Source of the DNA: Panonychus citri
Lineage: Eukaryota > Arthropoda > Arachnida > Trombidiformes > Tetranychidae
NCBI RefSeq assembly: GCF_014898815.1
Contig: NW_026515544.1
Span: forward strand, 2,046,001 to 2,110,000
Direction of reading: 5' to 3'
Length of the DNA stretch: 64,000 nt
A program made the translations under genes and the position numbers. Shown here piece after piece: positions 34,529 to 46,959 of this stretch. Every line of letters starts with the position of its first letter. Position 1 is the stretch's first letter. The notes below the pieces were generated by a model. That model was given only the letters and a program-made list of their open reading frames with translations, was not told the DNA's origin and made no database searches.

Positions 34529-37500
34529 AATCGGATTAATTGTGAGAAGCAAAAAAAAACTAAAATGATTATCAAGTTTATCACAATGATTATAATCATA
34601 ATAACCAATCAACTATGATTAAAATACTTACACTCTGTAATGATGATTATCATGAGCAAGATGAAGATGAAGATGAAGATGAAGATAACGGTAAACGTGA
34701 TAATAGATGAAATGTTTTTACTCTCTGTCCATCAACAGCAATTTACCACCTTCATCTTTACCCACCACCACCACCATCATCATCTTCATCTTCATCTTCA
34801 TCATCACCGAGTCTCACCATTCTCAACCTTAACTATGAGCACGAAATCAAGTTTAACAATAGAAACCTTTTCCTTGATTGTTATTATTGTAAGTCAATCA
34901 AGTTTTTGACTCTTCTCAATGTTACAGTTAAGATGATGATAATGATGATGATTATGATGATAACAAGAAACATTCATTGAAAACGAATCACAATTTTATC
35001 TAATTATCTAATTTAGTTGATGATGATGATCAAAGTTATCTTACAATTGTTATCAAATTGGTAAATCATAGTCACGGTGGGAGTGATTTGAAAGATGAGG
35101 ATGAGGATGAGGATGAGGATGGGGATGGAGATAAAGATGAAGATAAAGTAACAATGAAATGTGATGAAATGTTTCCCATTATCTTGTTATCTTATTTGAT
35201 TTGATTGTCCAAAGGTAACAATTTAATTTACTCACAAGGGTAATATGTTGTTATCCAAATCAATTTGCTATGTTAAATTGATTGTCCAAAAGTCATTAAT
35301 CATTAACATGATAAAATTAAATTACCTCATCTGATTTTAGTAACTAAATGAGTTTAACAAACAATCAAATATTTTGATTCTAATTTACAATTTGCCCTAA
35401 ATAACATTTAATCCAATTGTTTAATTTTCTCTACATCATTTTCAACAATTAATTTTGCTTATAATTAACCAAAGTAAGACAATTAGTCTTATATTTAAAT
35501 TTGAAATTGAAACAATAAGAAAATGAAATAAAAAAGTTGATCTCATATAATCAGATTGATAAAATTAAATGTTTGCAGGTGATTAAATCAATCAAATCAA
35601 ACTGATGAAGATTAAGATGATGTTCGGGTGGGATGATGGAGTGGATCGAGGTTGATGAAGACAATGATATATATTATAAATTACCAAAGGTATTAACTGA
35701 ATCAATGTTAATCCGGTTTTGTCAAAATTGTTTTGTTTCCCTTGATCATCCTAATACTTTGTCTTTCAGATTATGGCTTGAAATCATATTATCATCATCA
35801 TCTTCATGAGGTGGGGTGGGTTTTGTTACCCCACTGATGCTCATATCATATTCAAAGGCATAAGATGATAAAAAGGATGACGAAGATGATAATAGTTTAT
35901 ATATAATGATAATAAAATGACTTGTAAATATAAAACTGATTTAATAGTGACAATTGAAGTAAATTAGACAATTTGAATTCATGGTTAACCTGATTGTAAG
36001 TTGATGATGATGATGAGGATGAGGATGATAAAGTAAACACTTTGCTTTATCATCCTCATCCTAATCAAGATGCAAAAACAAAATGATAAAATAGCAAACA
36101 ATTAACATTAACAGGCAAACTAATTTAGTTTAAATTAGTTTAGTAAAAGCTTTTACTTTGATTATCATCATTTACTTAATCATTTGTGTTTGTATCATTT
36201 GATTAGAGATTTAATTTTGTTGTAAATTTTTAAAGTGAAAACTTTTTTTGTTTATTATCATGGTAGTTGATTAATTGTCTACAATTAAGCTTAATTGTTC
36301 AATCATCTTAAATGTATAGAGAGAGATCAAGATGAGAATTAAGTTGAAAGGTAAATTTCAATTACGATTGAAAATGTCACCATGAGTTCATCTTGACTGT
36401 TATCATGATGGAAAATAAGATGAAGATAATTTTTTACTCCCAGTGAACTTAATATTCTGAGGATGAGGATGAGAAGAAGAAGATGATGATGATGATAGAA
36501 GAGAAAAAAATTCTGTCGAAATAAAATAATTACTTTTCTATTCTTGTTTCTTTTTTTTTCTCTCTCTCTCTCTCTCGCTCTGATTAACTTATTTTCTTTC
36601 ACAAACTTTACTTACCTTTTCATCTTCTACCTGTCTCATCATTCATCTTCATCATCTTCCCTCACTGTCTCCCAGCTCCTTACAATTTATCCTCATCTTC
36701 ATCATTTCTTTTGCTCACTGAACTTTAACATAATCTGATGAACATTTTCCTCTCCACATTTTTTTTGTGCTCAATACTCATTCCATGTGATTCTGATGAG
36801 AAATCTGATCAATATCATGATAATGAACATCATCAAAAGTGTGATGATGATAAATATGAGCCCAATTGAATCAATAAATTCATTTCCCAATCACAATTCT
36901 GATTGAAAGTATATAACAATTACCAATTGTATTCATCATCATGATAAATGATAAATGATAACCAATTGTGTATAACTTAAACTGTCAAGAGCAAAGTTAA
37001 CTTGTTATTATTTTTCATCCTCATCCTCATGTATCATCATCATCATCATGTAAATGAAGATGAAGATGAAAATTGATGAGCCAAAAAAGCACAAGAAAAA
37101 AAGATGAGGATGAAAATACTCTGAATCTATGGATAGAATTGAAATTTTTTCTTTCTCTATCTTCCTCTCCCTCCCTCTTCCTCTTCCTCTCTCTCTCTCA
37201 TTATCATTCTCATCTTTACCCTCCCCACCCTTAGTATAGGAAAGGTTATTAATAATATATAATATTATATACATGGTGGGTTATTGATTGGTTGGTGGGA
37301 GTGGGAAGGAGGAGGAATCAAGTTAAACTGTTAAGATCATGAGAAGGCGTTTCCAAGGAGGTAAAAGATAACCAATGACAATCAAGAGCTCAATCAACTC
37401 TCACTACTTTTTTTACATCATCTTCATCCTTTATCTTCATCATCTCCATCATTATCATCATCTCACTGCCACTTTTAGTGTTATTATTATGTGATTCCCA

Positions 37501-37839
37501 CTTTCCCACCCACTTTTGCCACCTTCGAACAAATTTTCCTCCTCGAAAAATCAACAATTCTTGGTCTTTAGAACTTTTTTCCTCCTCATCCAACAAATCA
37601 ACTTTCTAACAATCAATTAACAACTTTTCTCCTCTTTTGATTTTCAACAATTAACTTTAACAATTAGTCTTTGATTTGGTGATTTTCAATTGGCTTTCAA
37701 AGTTTAAGATCAACAATTAACTCATAATTATATAAATCCTATTTACCTTTACTAAATCAATTTCAGTTGATTATCAGTGATTGTTTTTTGTTTGTGTTAT
37801 TGATAATTGTTGATGATTAAATCAATTTAATTGCCACAC

Positions 37840-40800
37840 ATGGATTTGGATCAGGAAGTGATCAACAAGAAAACAATTAAACCTTGTGATGATCAACAAA
37901 CAGGTAAATAATAATCAGTTAATTTTAAATGAATTTAAATGAAACTTTCCATTGAAAATTGTTGAATCAATTGAGACAAATTTTGTTTTCACTAATAACA
38001 ATCAACTAATTTACTCGATGCTTTTGATTGTTGAATTATGTATTATGATTAACTTATTGATTCTTGAGGTAATACAAATTGTATGATTTTTACATTAAAT
38101 TGATTAAATCAATCAGGCAATCGGATCGAATTGATTTCTAACAGTTATCATGATGATTAACAATAACCAAGGTTCTGGTGGGTTAATCTATTTACTGATC
38201 AGATTAAAATAATTGTTAACAAGTTGAAAGGTTGAGAAATTGTCCCTTGACAATTTAACCTTAATTGAATCAACAACAACAACAACACAATCAATCTGAT
38301 TGCTGATTATAAACAGTGTTGATTGTAAGCAATTTGTATATTAGTTTGGCAATGAATAAACAATGATAAACTAAACAGAGATGCAACAATCAGTTTCCAT
38401 GGAGAAAAAGTTGATCAAAATTAGAAAAGTAAAAAAGACAAATAATTAATTCCGATAATCAATCAATTGAAACTCTTTCTCCAAAATCAATCAACAATTA
38501 CGAAACGTTGATGATAAAATGATAAAAGTCACTTCAAATGTTAACAAAGTGAATAGAATGTCAAGTTTGAAAGAAGAAGAAAAAATAAGAGAGAGAAAAA
38601 TAATTCGATTAGATGATATTAGAACTTTTCGTCGAGTTCGAAAACACAACATTTTAATCGGCTTAGAACTCGAAGTAATAATAAATATAAATATTATCAG
38701 TCAACCGGAGGGTCGATTGAGATTTAAGTCTGAACTAGAAAAGTGCATCTTTTGCTTGTTGATGATGAAGATGAGGATGAGGATGAGGATGAGGATGATA
38801 AAAGATGATGATAAAAACACAATGATGACAAATAATCAAATGGTTGGACATCGGATTAAGGGTTTGATTTGGTTTTATAAGCTTGATTTGACTTGAGCTT
38901 ATCTTTCATTTTGAATGATGATGACGATCAGAAAGGAAGATAAAATCCTTTTTTATCATCATCTTCATCTCTATCTATTTATCATCCACCACCCACTCTC
39001 TCTCTCTCTCCTCATCCTCATCCTCATCTTCTTCCTCCTTGAACCACTTTGTTTATCTATTGATGTGTTTGTAATGATCATCATAATAAAGTAATGAATC
39101 GTAGGCTTAACAAAAAGAGAGTTTATTTTATCATCTTCTCGGTCTTCCTGGTTATCATCTTCATCTTTTATCTTCATCCTCATCATCTTGATCATCTTTC
39201 TTTTTTTGATTGTATCTTTATGATCTTTATATTGCTGTTTGCTCAATTTGCTAAATTGTTTCCGGATCTTTGCATCTAAATTGTTACTGTTAAACCTTTT
39301 CCTTTCATTGTTGTTTATCATAATCATGTCTTGCAAAATTCAATTAGATTATCAATTTTCATGGTATTGTAATTAAATTAGTTCAATTGTTATAACAATT
39401 AGCACATTATTTTGATTGGTACATCTGATAGATTATTGTTTCTTTGTGTATGTTAATTATTATTAGATTGTTCAAGATCTGATTCTGATGATGGTGGACT
39501 CAGTGAATCAGGTTCGAGGTGTCAATCAATTTCACCCTCTCATGAATCATCATCGATAAATAGATCAGGTTATCATCATAATCATCATCATCGTCCTCGA
39601 GTTTGCAAGATGAGTCGAAGATGTAAATCAATTACAATGACATCACCTTTAACTGACCATCATCATCACCATGGTGGTGGACAATCTGGTGGTGGTAAAC
39701 TTTCATCTCACCTTCATGATGATGATAATAATCATTCAGTTAATGTTGATATTGATGCGGATGATGATGAACATGGTGATGATCATTATCTGTCACCAAA
39801 TTTGCACCATCAACACCATTCTGCTGATTTATCATCAGTTGAATCAGCTTCAACTTCAGCAGCGGCAGCGGCAGCAGCCGTAGCAGCAGCGGTGGCATCA
39901 ACCACTTTAACCTCATCTTCATCTTCACTTTTCACCTCTCTCCATGCAACTTGTCCTCCCCTGTTCATGGCTCCAAACCTATTCAAGCCCATCTTAACTC
40001 CCACCGCCACGTTACATGCTAATTCCGGGTGTCCTTTGAATCTTTCAATGAGTGGATCTCAATTGGCTTCAAGTGGAAACGGAACTGGAAACCGAAACCG
40101 AATTGATATTGACTCTAATGGAGGAGAAATGAAAGAGGAAAGTGGTAGAGGAAGACTGGGAGTTGAAGGGAGAAAGAGAAAAAGATCTGAACAAGATGAA
40201 GATAATGATGAAGAGGAAGATGAAGATGAACAAGAGAAATCAAATAGTCCACTAATCAGTTACACTTCTTCAAGCACCACCACCGATCGTAATAGCCACC
40301 ATCATTATAATAATCACCATCATCATCATCATCACCATCCACAATCAATCAACACTCATCGTAATCATCACCATCATTCAAGTCGACAGCATGAGTTAAA
40401 TCAATTTACAACTTCTAACAACCATTTAAATCACCACCAATTACACAACCATCACTCTGACCATGGGTCAAGAAGTTCAGAACCTGATTCAATTGTATTG
40501 ACACGATCACCAACACCAAGTCCACTTCCGACTCAACAACATGACGAGGAGGAGGAGGGAAAAAACTCTCAAAATAATGTAAGACGAAAACGGCAATTTC
40601 GACCTGACCTTTTTTCCTCCACCTTTTAACTTTCCAATTTCTACTTATATACATTTCCATTAGATAAATGATCGGGTCACTCGAGTTCCAACCGAGTCAA
40701 CCAACGAAATGACCACTAGTCGAGGTCTAACTTCATCCTCATCTTCAGCCGGATCAACATCATCGGCCTCAATTAAACGTCCATCCCCTGGCTTAATGTG

Positions 40801-42805
40801 TGTCGTTTGTGGTGACACTTCGAGTGGAAAACACTACGGAATTTTGGCCTGTAACGGTTGTTCTGGATTCTTCAAGCGATCTGTCCGTCGAAAGTTAATT
40901 TACAGGTTAGTTGATCGATTTCTCTTAACAATTAACACTTTAATTACACAATTAAATGAAAAGAAAACGTGATCCTGATGATAATAGTTTTACATTTTCC
41001 CCTTTTTTCAAACTAATGATTTACTTTTCAATTGAAACAATTAACTAATACACTTACATAAGATGCAAATGAGATAATCAATAATCACAATTTAAAAGCA
41101 TTTAATCATTTTGCTCATTAGTTGTTGATTTGTTTGTTTCATCTCAATTAATTGTTGAGTAGAAAAATTTTCACTCCAACAATTAGATTGTGACAAAGAC
41201 AAAAAATGTTTCACCAAATGAGATACAAATGATTGTATCTCATTTAATTTAAATAATATGATTAGGAAACTTAATTGATTTGAGTTTTTTTTCACCCATC
41301 AAATTGATAATGATGAACAATTTAACCTACTATAAGATAACAATCAGATAATCAGTGTCACCAAAGTTTGATATTATCTCTCAAGTATCACAATCCTGAT
41401 TGACTAATCTGTTAATCCGTTAATCTTGGTGGATGATGATGTTTAAGCGGATCACAAGTTTGTTATTTCATTTTATTTTTTACTCGATTGTAACTTAATC
41501 ATCATCTAAACAACATCAACAGATTACGATGGTAATTGATAATCTAATCACTATCACAGGCACACACTTTCCAGAATCCATGGTGGGTGATAACTGGTGT
41601 GAGTGTGTATCATCAGGGGGGTGGGTTTAAGTTCATCTCTAAATCTCAGTTGGAAATGAGATAAATATCAAGATTAGATTGAAACTCATTCAGGGAATGA
41701 TGAAAACATTTCCTTCAGTCACAGTTTGAATTTAATTTGATTTGATTGTGATCTTTTTACAAGAGCTTTTTATTACTTGGACTGGTTGACATTTTCTGAC
41801 ATTTCAATTGATTAACTAATTGTTCATCATATTATTATTAAATAATGTAAATATTTAGGTGTCAAGCAGGAACTGGAAGTTGTATCATTGATAAGCAACA
41901 TCGAAACCAATGTCAAGCTTGCCGATTGAAAAAATGTATCCAAATGGGAATGAACAAAGATGGTAAGTTAAACCTTAAATCTATTAGTTGATTGTTGGTT
42001 AATTGTTACAATTATCTCTCCCTCTTGATTGTAGCTGTTCAAAATGAAAGGCAACCTCGAAACACGGCAACAATTAGACCTGAGACTTTACTTAATGACG
42101 GTGAAAGTGAACGGCTTTTAAGGGAAGGTGTTGCTGCGACAGTAAACGCTTTGTTCACAACAGTTAATTCAGGTTAGTTAATTGTTATCGAGATTTGATT
42201 GTTTCGAGAGAAACTTTTTTCGTATATTTATTGAATTGATTGTTGTTATTGATGATTCGTTATCAAGATGGATATAAGATTATATGGATTGTCAGTATTA
42301 ATGATGGACAAATGATTCTAGATTTTCGGACACAAGGGAGTGGGGATTTCATGGTGGTGATTACTGAAGATTCTTATGGAAGAGAAAATATTTATTTTTT
42401 CTTCTTCTTCTTCTGTTGTATGAATGATATAATAAGATGAGTTCGAGGTGGAAAGAGGATGAGGAGGAGGTGGAGAAAAAGAAATATTTATAGGATGAAT
42501 TTCTCTGACTAGAACTTTGAGTTCGAGGGTTTCTCATGGAAGATCTAATGATGAGAGAATTGGATCAAGTTGAAGAGGAAAGATTTTTGTTATTCGCAAG
42601 TTTATTTTTCTCTTTGGTTCTAAAAATACGAATAAGAACATCATAGAAGAAGATGATCAAAATTTACAGAAAAGTTCAGAAAATGAAGATTACAAAGTAG
42701 AGAATCGAAAGGGAGAAAAGGAAGAAAAAAATTCGAAATAGAACAAAATTACCTTTATTTGTTTTCCATCATGGATCAAATTCGAACCTTCGAAACCTTT
42801 TCAAA

Positions 42806-42867
<62 letters not shown>

Positions 42868-44911
42868 CAAGAACTTCTATCGTATGAACTATGTTGAGAA
42901 AAAGAGATGAAATCCTTTTCCTATTTTTCGTGTTCTCGTTTAGTTCAATTTTGGAAACTCGAAAATAAGAAAGAAAAGAGAGAGAGAGAGAAGAAAATTC
43001 TTATCGATTTGTTTGAATTCTTTTAATGTAATAGGTATTCGAGGTTTGAATTCCAGTTCTAACCATGGAGCAATCCATGGATTCCCAGTGACAAATTCAT
43101 TTCAAATTTCATCAGAATCAAGTCCATCACTGATGGTGGGAGGAGGAGGTGGTTCTAATAATACTACTGGTCGAGCTCGAAATGGTTCAAATGAGGCAAA
43201 AGATGAAAATGGAAAAGGTAAAATGGAAACGAAAACAAAGAGGAAAAAAAATTGGACCAAAAATAATAATCATATTATTTAGAACTAAATTTCGAAAAAC
43301 ATTGAATAGTCAGAAAGCAAATTCCAAAGGCAACTCTATATCTCTATTATCGAGTTGATAAGATTGAGGATAACATTTCGATCCTATAATGATGATAATT
43401 TCATCCTCATCATGAAGAATCCACAATTCTAAGTGAAACTATTATTATCTCATCAGAATAAGAATCAGAATATAACATTAGCATTAGATGTTAGCATTTA
43501 AATTGCTTTTTCGCGATAACATTTTGACGTCGAATTTGTTTTTTTTTCTTCCTCTTCTCGAGTTCTAAGTTAATTGAATTATCTTGCAGTTCTTTTTACC
43601 TTCGAATTTTTCTCTGTTACCATTTACAATCTAATATATGAATTCTTTTTCGATTATCTCTCTAACTACCTGATGATCAGCACGTAATTTAACATCCAAC
43701 TTGGAGTTAACTCGACACTTCGAATACAATTCAAGTGGTAATCATTTAGGTTCTTATCAGGTATCAGCTGTTGGACCAACAACTACACCGACAACAACAT
43801 CAGCAGCAACTTCATCATCGTCCTCATCTTCATCTTCCTCAATATTGTCAACCAATGGCACTAATTTGACAAATACTTTGGCTCATGCATTTGTTTACCA
43901 ACAACAACACCAACCGATGCCATCGGCATTTTTATTGGACACTTCAAGTTTACCTGGACTTTTACCTTGTCACCAAGAGTCAATCTATGAAACATCAGCT
44001 CGATTATTGTTCATGGCCGTTAAATGGGCTAAAAATTTACCTTCATTTGGTAGTTTAACTTTTCGTGATCAGGTAACAACAATTGAACACTCGAATTAGT
44101 AATTGAAATTGATCATTTTCTATTGATTGTTATTACAATTAACTCTGATTTTTAGGTTATCCTTTTGGAGGAATCTTGGTCAGAACTGTTTCTTTTATGT
44201 GCCATCCAATGGTGTTTACCTTTGGACAATTGTTCAATGTTTTCCATTTCAAATATTTCCTCATCTTCATCAACTCCACCCTCATCATCTTCATCATCTC
44301 ATTCACCAAATAACCATCATCATCATCATCATCAAAATCATCATCATCATCAGCATAGTCATTCATCAAGCGAAACAAATTGTTCAAATATCTCATCAGG
44401 TGATCGAACTGGTGATCTTCGAGTTCTAAACGATATTTTCAATAGATTTAAATCAATCGCTGTTGATCCAGGTGAATTTGCTTGTCTAAAGGCAATCTCT
44501 CTATTCAAACCAGGTTAGTACAATCAATTGATCATCACAATAGCAACAACAATTAACAATCTAATCATTGATTTATCTTTCAATCTAATCAGAGGCTCGA
44601 GGACTTAAAGATGTAATCAGAATTGAAAACATGCAAGATCAAGCTCAGATTATGCTACTTCAACATGAGAAAGCTCGTAATCCATCAAGTCCAACAAGGT
44701 AATTGAGATAATTAATATTGGTTTTTCAACTTTTAATTGTCTAAAATGGTGTTGATTAACTTTTCCATCTTTGATTAGATTTGGTCGATTACTTTTACTC
44801 TTGGTCTCTTTACGTTTCATTGCTGCGGAAAAAATTGGTGCCATTTATTTTCAACGAACCATTGGTAATACACCAATGGAAAAGCTTTTATGTGACATGT
44901 TTAAATGCTAA
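37840..44911 (+). CDS. Hr51: nuclear receptor Hr51/unfulfilled (NR2E3, PNR family)
   Basis: Ten exons with consistent phases: 37840-37903, 39467-40578, 40664-40905, 41859-41962, 42035-42172, 43035-43217, 43681-44072, 44156-44513, 44593-44698, 44779-44911; 943 residues. The long A/B region (1-437) is Ser/His/Asp-rich with poly-Ala, poly-His and acidic runs. DNA-binding domain 438-512: two zinc fingers with P-box CNGCSG, the form specific to NR2E3/Hr51/FAX-1 (Tailless and Dsf have CDGCAG), then CQACRLKKCIQMGMNKDAVQ and ERQPRNTA. Ligand-binding domain about 712-943: ETSARLLFMAVKWAKNLPSF, FRDQ, EESWSELFLL, AIQW, DPGEFACLKA, and AF-2 MEKLLCDMF, all close to PNR. A Ser/His-rich insertion (778-828) interrupts the LBD. 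Exon 6 encodes a Gly/Asn-rich hinge and, being exactly 183 bases, could be skipped in frame. In flies Hr51 controls mushroom-body and clock-neuron development. Exon 1 placement rests on phase and a TTATTATTAG acceptor. Confidence 0.92.
37904..39466 (+). other. intron 1 of Hr51
   Basis: 1563 bases. Contains a 125-codon plus-strand frame (38519-38896) ending in (GATGAG)n-derived Met-Arg-Met-Arg repeats, and (CT)/(CATCCT) tracts at 38955-39035. I see no splice-framed exon. Confidence 0.6.
40906..41858 (+). other. intron 3 of Hr51, splitting the two zinc fingers
   Basis: 953 bases beginning GTTAGTTG and ending AATATTTAG, inserted in the codon for Arg of IYR|CQ, between the zinc fingers. No coding content seen. 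Confidence 0.8.
42173..43034 (+). other. intron 5 of Hr51, containing a long (CT)n tract
   Basis: 862 bases from GTTAGTTAATTG to TGTAATAG. It includes 54 bases of uninterrupted CT dinucleotide (42809-42862) and GA-rich sequence. The frame at 42240-42440 is intronic noise. Confidence 0.75.
42809..42862 (+). repeat. (CT)n microsatellite, 54 bp, the longest in the window
   Basis: 27 uninterrupted CT units inside Hr51 intron 5, about 170 bases before the exon 6 acceptor. Likely polymorphic, and a possible distant polypyrimidine or GAGA-factor element. Confidence 0.92.
43218..43680 (+). other. intron 6 of Hr51
   Basis: 463 bases from GTAAAATG to CTGATGATCAG. Reading straight through it adds 18 residues and reaches a stop, so the splice call is needed to connect to the ligand-binding domain. 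Retention would give a DBD-only receptor. Confidence 0.65.
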
Positions 44912-45186
44912 TTGTTTTTCTAATTACTTAATTGCTTCTTGGCCTGATTTCCCTGTTAAAACAATTAACTTTTACCTTCTAGTCAACAAACAACAATTAA
45001 GTTCAAAAATCAACCTGAAAACCCAAAGAAAATCATAAAATTTCAATCAAATATTAACCACTTTATCAATTACGATATTAAATCATTTGTCAATTGTTTT
45101 AATTGAATTTGTGTTTAATAATTAATTTCAATTAAAATTAGAAAAAAATTAAAAAAAATTAATCCTGAAAGTTCAGTTTCTACAAA

Positions 45187-45234
45187 AGAGATGGCGTAAC
45201 AATCGTTTTTAGGTTGTGGTGCCATCTCTTGGTG
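45187..45234. promoter_or_regulatory. inverted pair of CTCF-like AGAGATGGC motifs
   Basis: AGAGATGGC at 45187-45195 faces GCCATCTCT at 45221-45229 across a 25-base spacer. Extended, the right arm reads CACCAAGAGATGGC on the minus strand. It lies 276 bases after the Hr51 stop. Could be an insulator-type double site or simply a hairpin; both are inference. Confidence 0.45.
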
Positions 45235-45769
45235 AGAAAATGAGAAATTTAATCAAATAAGTTTTTCTTGACTTAATTATTAATTTAAAGAGTTTTAATT
45301 TTGCTTCCAAGTTAATTGATTAACTAAAAGGCAATTAAGAAAAACTGGTTTATTTAAAGGTCATTATTTAATATGAAACAGGCTAATAAATCATAAAATG
45401 TTACATCAAATGATAAACATTTAAATGCAATCACTTAAGTGACAAGATTTTTTTTCCTCTCACAATCAACTGATTGTAGTGATTTACTGTAAGCATATTT
45501 AATGTCACTGATTAGTTAACAGATTGAATAGTTGATGAACTGGTTTTACTTTTTAATGAGACAATTAATCAGCTTTTTTTTTGCTGAATCTTTGATTATG
45601 ATGGTGAATCAGAAAAAAATGAGGAACAGGAATCAATTGATTAACTTGATTACTTTGAATAAATGTTTATTAATCAAATTTTACCAACCGTTGATTCAGT
45701 TAATGATTAAATCAACACAAACATTAATCTATTAATATCCATATTGAACACAATCGTTTGATATTAATA

Positions 45770-46350
45770 ACAAAAAGGGGGCGATCATCATATTCATATA
45801 ATTATGAAGCATTTAAGATAATCTATTAGGATATGATTTGGATTTCCAATCCGATTGGATCTAATCACCTAGACCGTTCATGGGATCTTGAACTAATGGC
45901 CTGAAGATAATTGTGGCTTCTTCAGTTAAAATTATTCGGCTACCGATTGCTCTCCGGCTTCACTCAAAAGCTACTCGACTAATAAATGTCCAGATTTGTT
46001 CTGTGGTCGGTTGACCCAAGTTCGTATTTCAAGGTCAAGAGTATGAAAGTTATTCAGTTGATTAGTGTACTTGCAGGTCATTTGGAGGATTTTTGAGAAA
46101 CAGATGAAAAGATTATGAGTCTGAATGAGATAATCTAACTCGAGAATCACAATATCAATAATGATATCAACAAAGTGTGGGGCAATCGATATGATCACTG
46201 AGCATCGATTCTTAGGCATTTATTTATCTTTGCCGTTCATTGGCTGCTCATATGATAAAACTCATCCCTTCCGTTAACTATCATGTGACCTAAGGTCACT
46301 TTTATTATCTTAATTTGGCCTTTGATCTTGATTTAGCTCTTGTAATTGTG
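45770..46350. other. block of atypical composition, possible mobile-element remnant
   Basis: About 580 bases with more G+C and few of the AATTAA words that fill neighbouring DNA. It contains an 82-codon minus-strand frame (46219-45971) with ordinary-looking, non-repetitive residues (for example HTLDLEIRTWVNRPQNKSGH) interrupted by stops on either side. No terminal repeats, target-site duplication or recognisable domain was found, so remnant of a transposon, pseudogene exon or conserved non-coding block all remain possible. Confidence 0.3.
46286..46298. promoter_or_regulatory. everted repeat TGACCT-A-AGGTCA (nuclear-receptor type)
   Basis: Perfect 13-base palindrome of two AGGTCA half-sites pointing outwards with one base between them (ER1). 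It sits 1.4 kb downstream of a nuclear-receptor gene; binding by that receptor is speculation. Confidence 0.35.
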
Positions 46351-46959
46351 AGATGCACGTGAAATTGTATCACAAATTGTGAATTGTATATAAATCGCAT
46401 TATTAAATCATTTGGTTATTTGTATACATAATTTAATCATCAAGTGATCAATTTAATTAGCAAGAAAATTAATTAGATAATAATAATAATAATAATCAGT
46501 TAAAGTTGAAACAAGAAATTAAAAAAACAAGATGAATCAGTATGAAAATTTGGGAGCAATGAGATTGTAACAATTTGGAAACAATTTATTAATTTTGGTG
46601 GTTTTGATGAAGCAGCGAAGAAGATGAAAAATTAAATCAATTGATTGTCTTTGATTGTTTGAAACATTTTTTTTTCCTTTAATTCCAACAGTTAATTGTT
46701 GTTTTTCGTCAAATCGTCAAATATAAAAATTACCAATGAGAATCAAGTGATGATGAAGATGATTAATTAATTATGATGATGGATGGAGATGAAAGTGATT
46801 ATCCTGATGATGGCCTAAGAATAATAATAAGATTAGAAACAATTAAAATTTAATTTCTAACAAAAAAAACAAGAAGAAGAAACAAAAAAATCAACTAATT
46901 ACCTTTTTGTTTTTACTTTTCATCAAAAAGTTTCAATGGTTAAGCTTTCAGATTGAAAA

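Larger units (their letters stand above)
32014..37839. other. 5.8-kb intergenic region between PRMT5 and Hr51 (divergent)
   Basis: Shared upstream region of PRMT5 (-) and Hr51 (+). The first few hundred bases are probably PRMT5 5' UTR and promoter and contain CACGTG at 32391-32396 and a CTCF-like site at 32424-32435. Further right are (GAT)n, (CT)n and (GATGAG)n tracts and a perfect GTCACGTGAC palindrome at 34519-34528. Frames at 33240-33443, 34640-34909, 36339-36602, 36544-36738 and 37008-37274 are repeat-driven (runs of His/Ser/Leu) and not accepted. No RNA gene recognised. Confidence 0.5.
44912..46959. other. region between the convergent Hr51 and cytochrome b561 genes
   Basis: Hr51 3' UTR with candidate AATAAA at 45658-45663, an inverted pair of AGAGATGGC motifs at 45187-45229, and a block of different composition at about 45770-46350 (listed separately). 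The remainder, towards 46959, is AT-rich 3' sequence of the b561 gene. Confidence 0.5.

Noticed and set aside
38519..38896. 125-codon plus-strand frame in Hr51 intron 1
   Set aside because: Its second half is a (GATGAG)n repeat, and it has no acceptor/donor phase that fits Hr51; likely chance. The first 60 residues are not low-complexity, so it is not entirely excluded.
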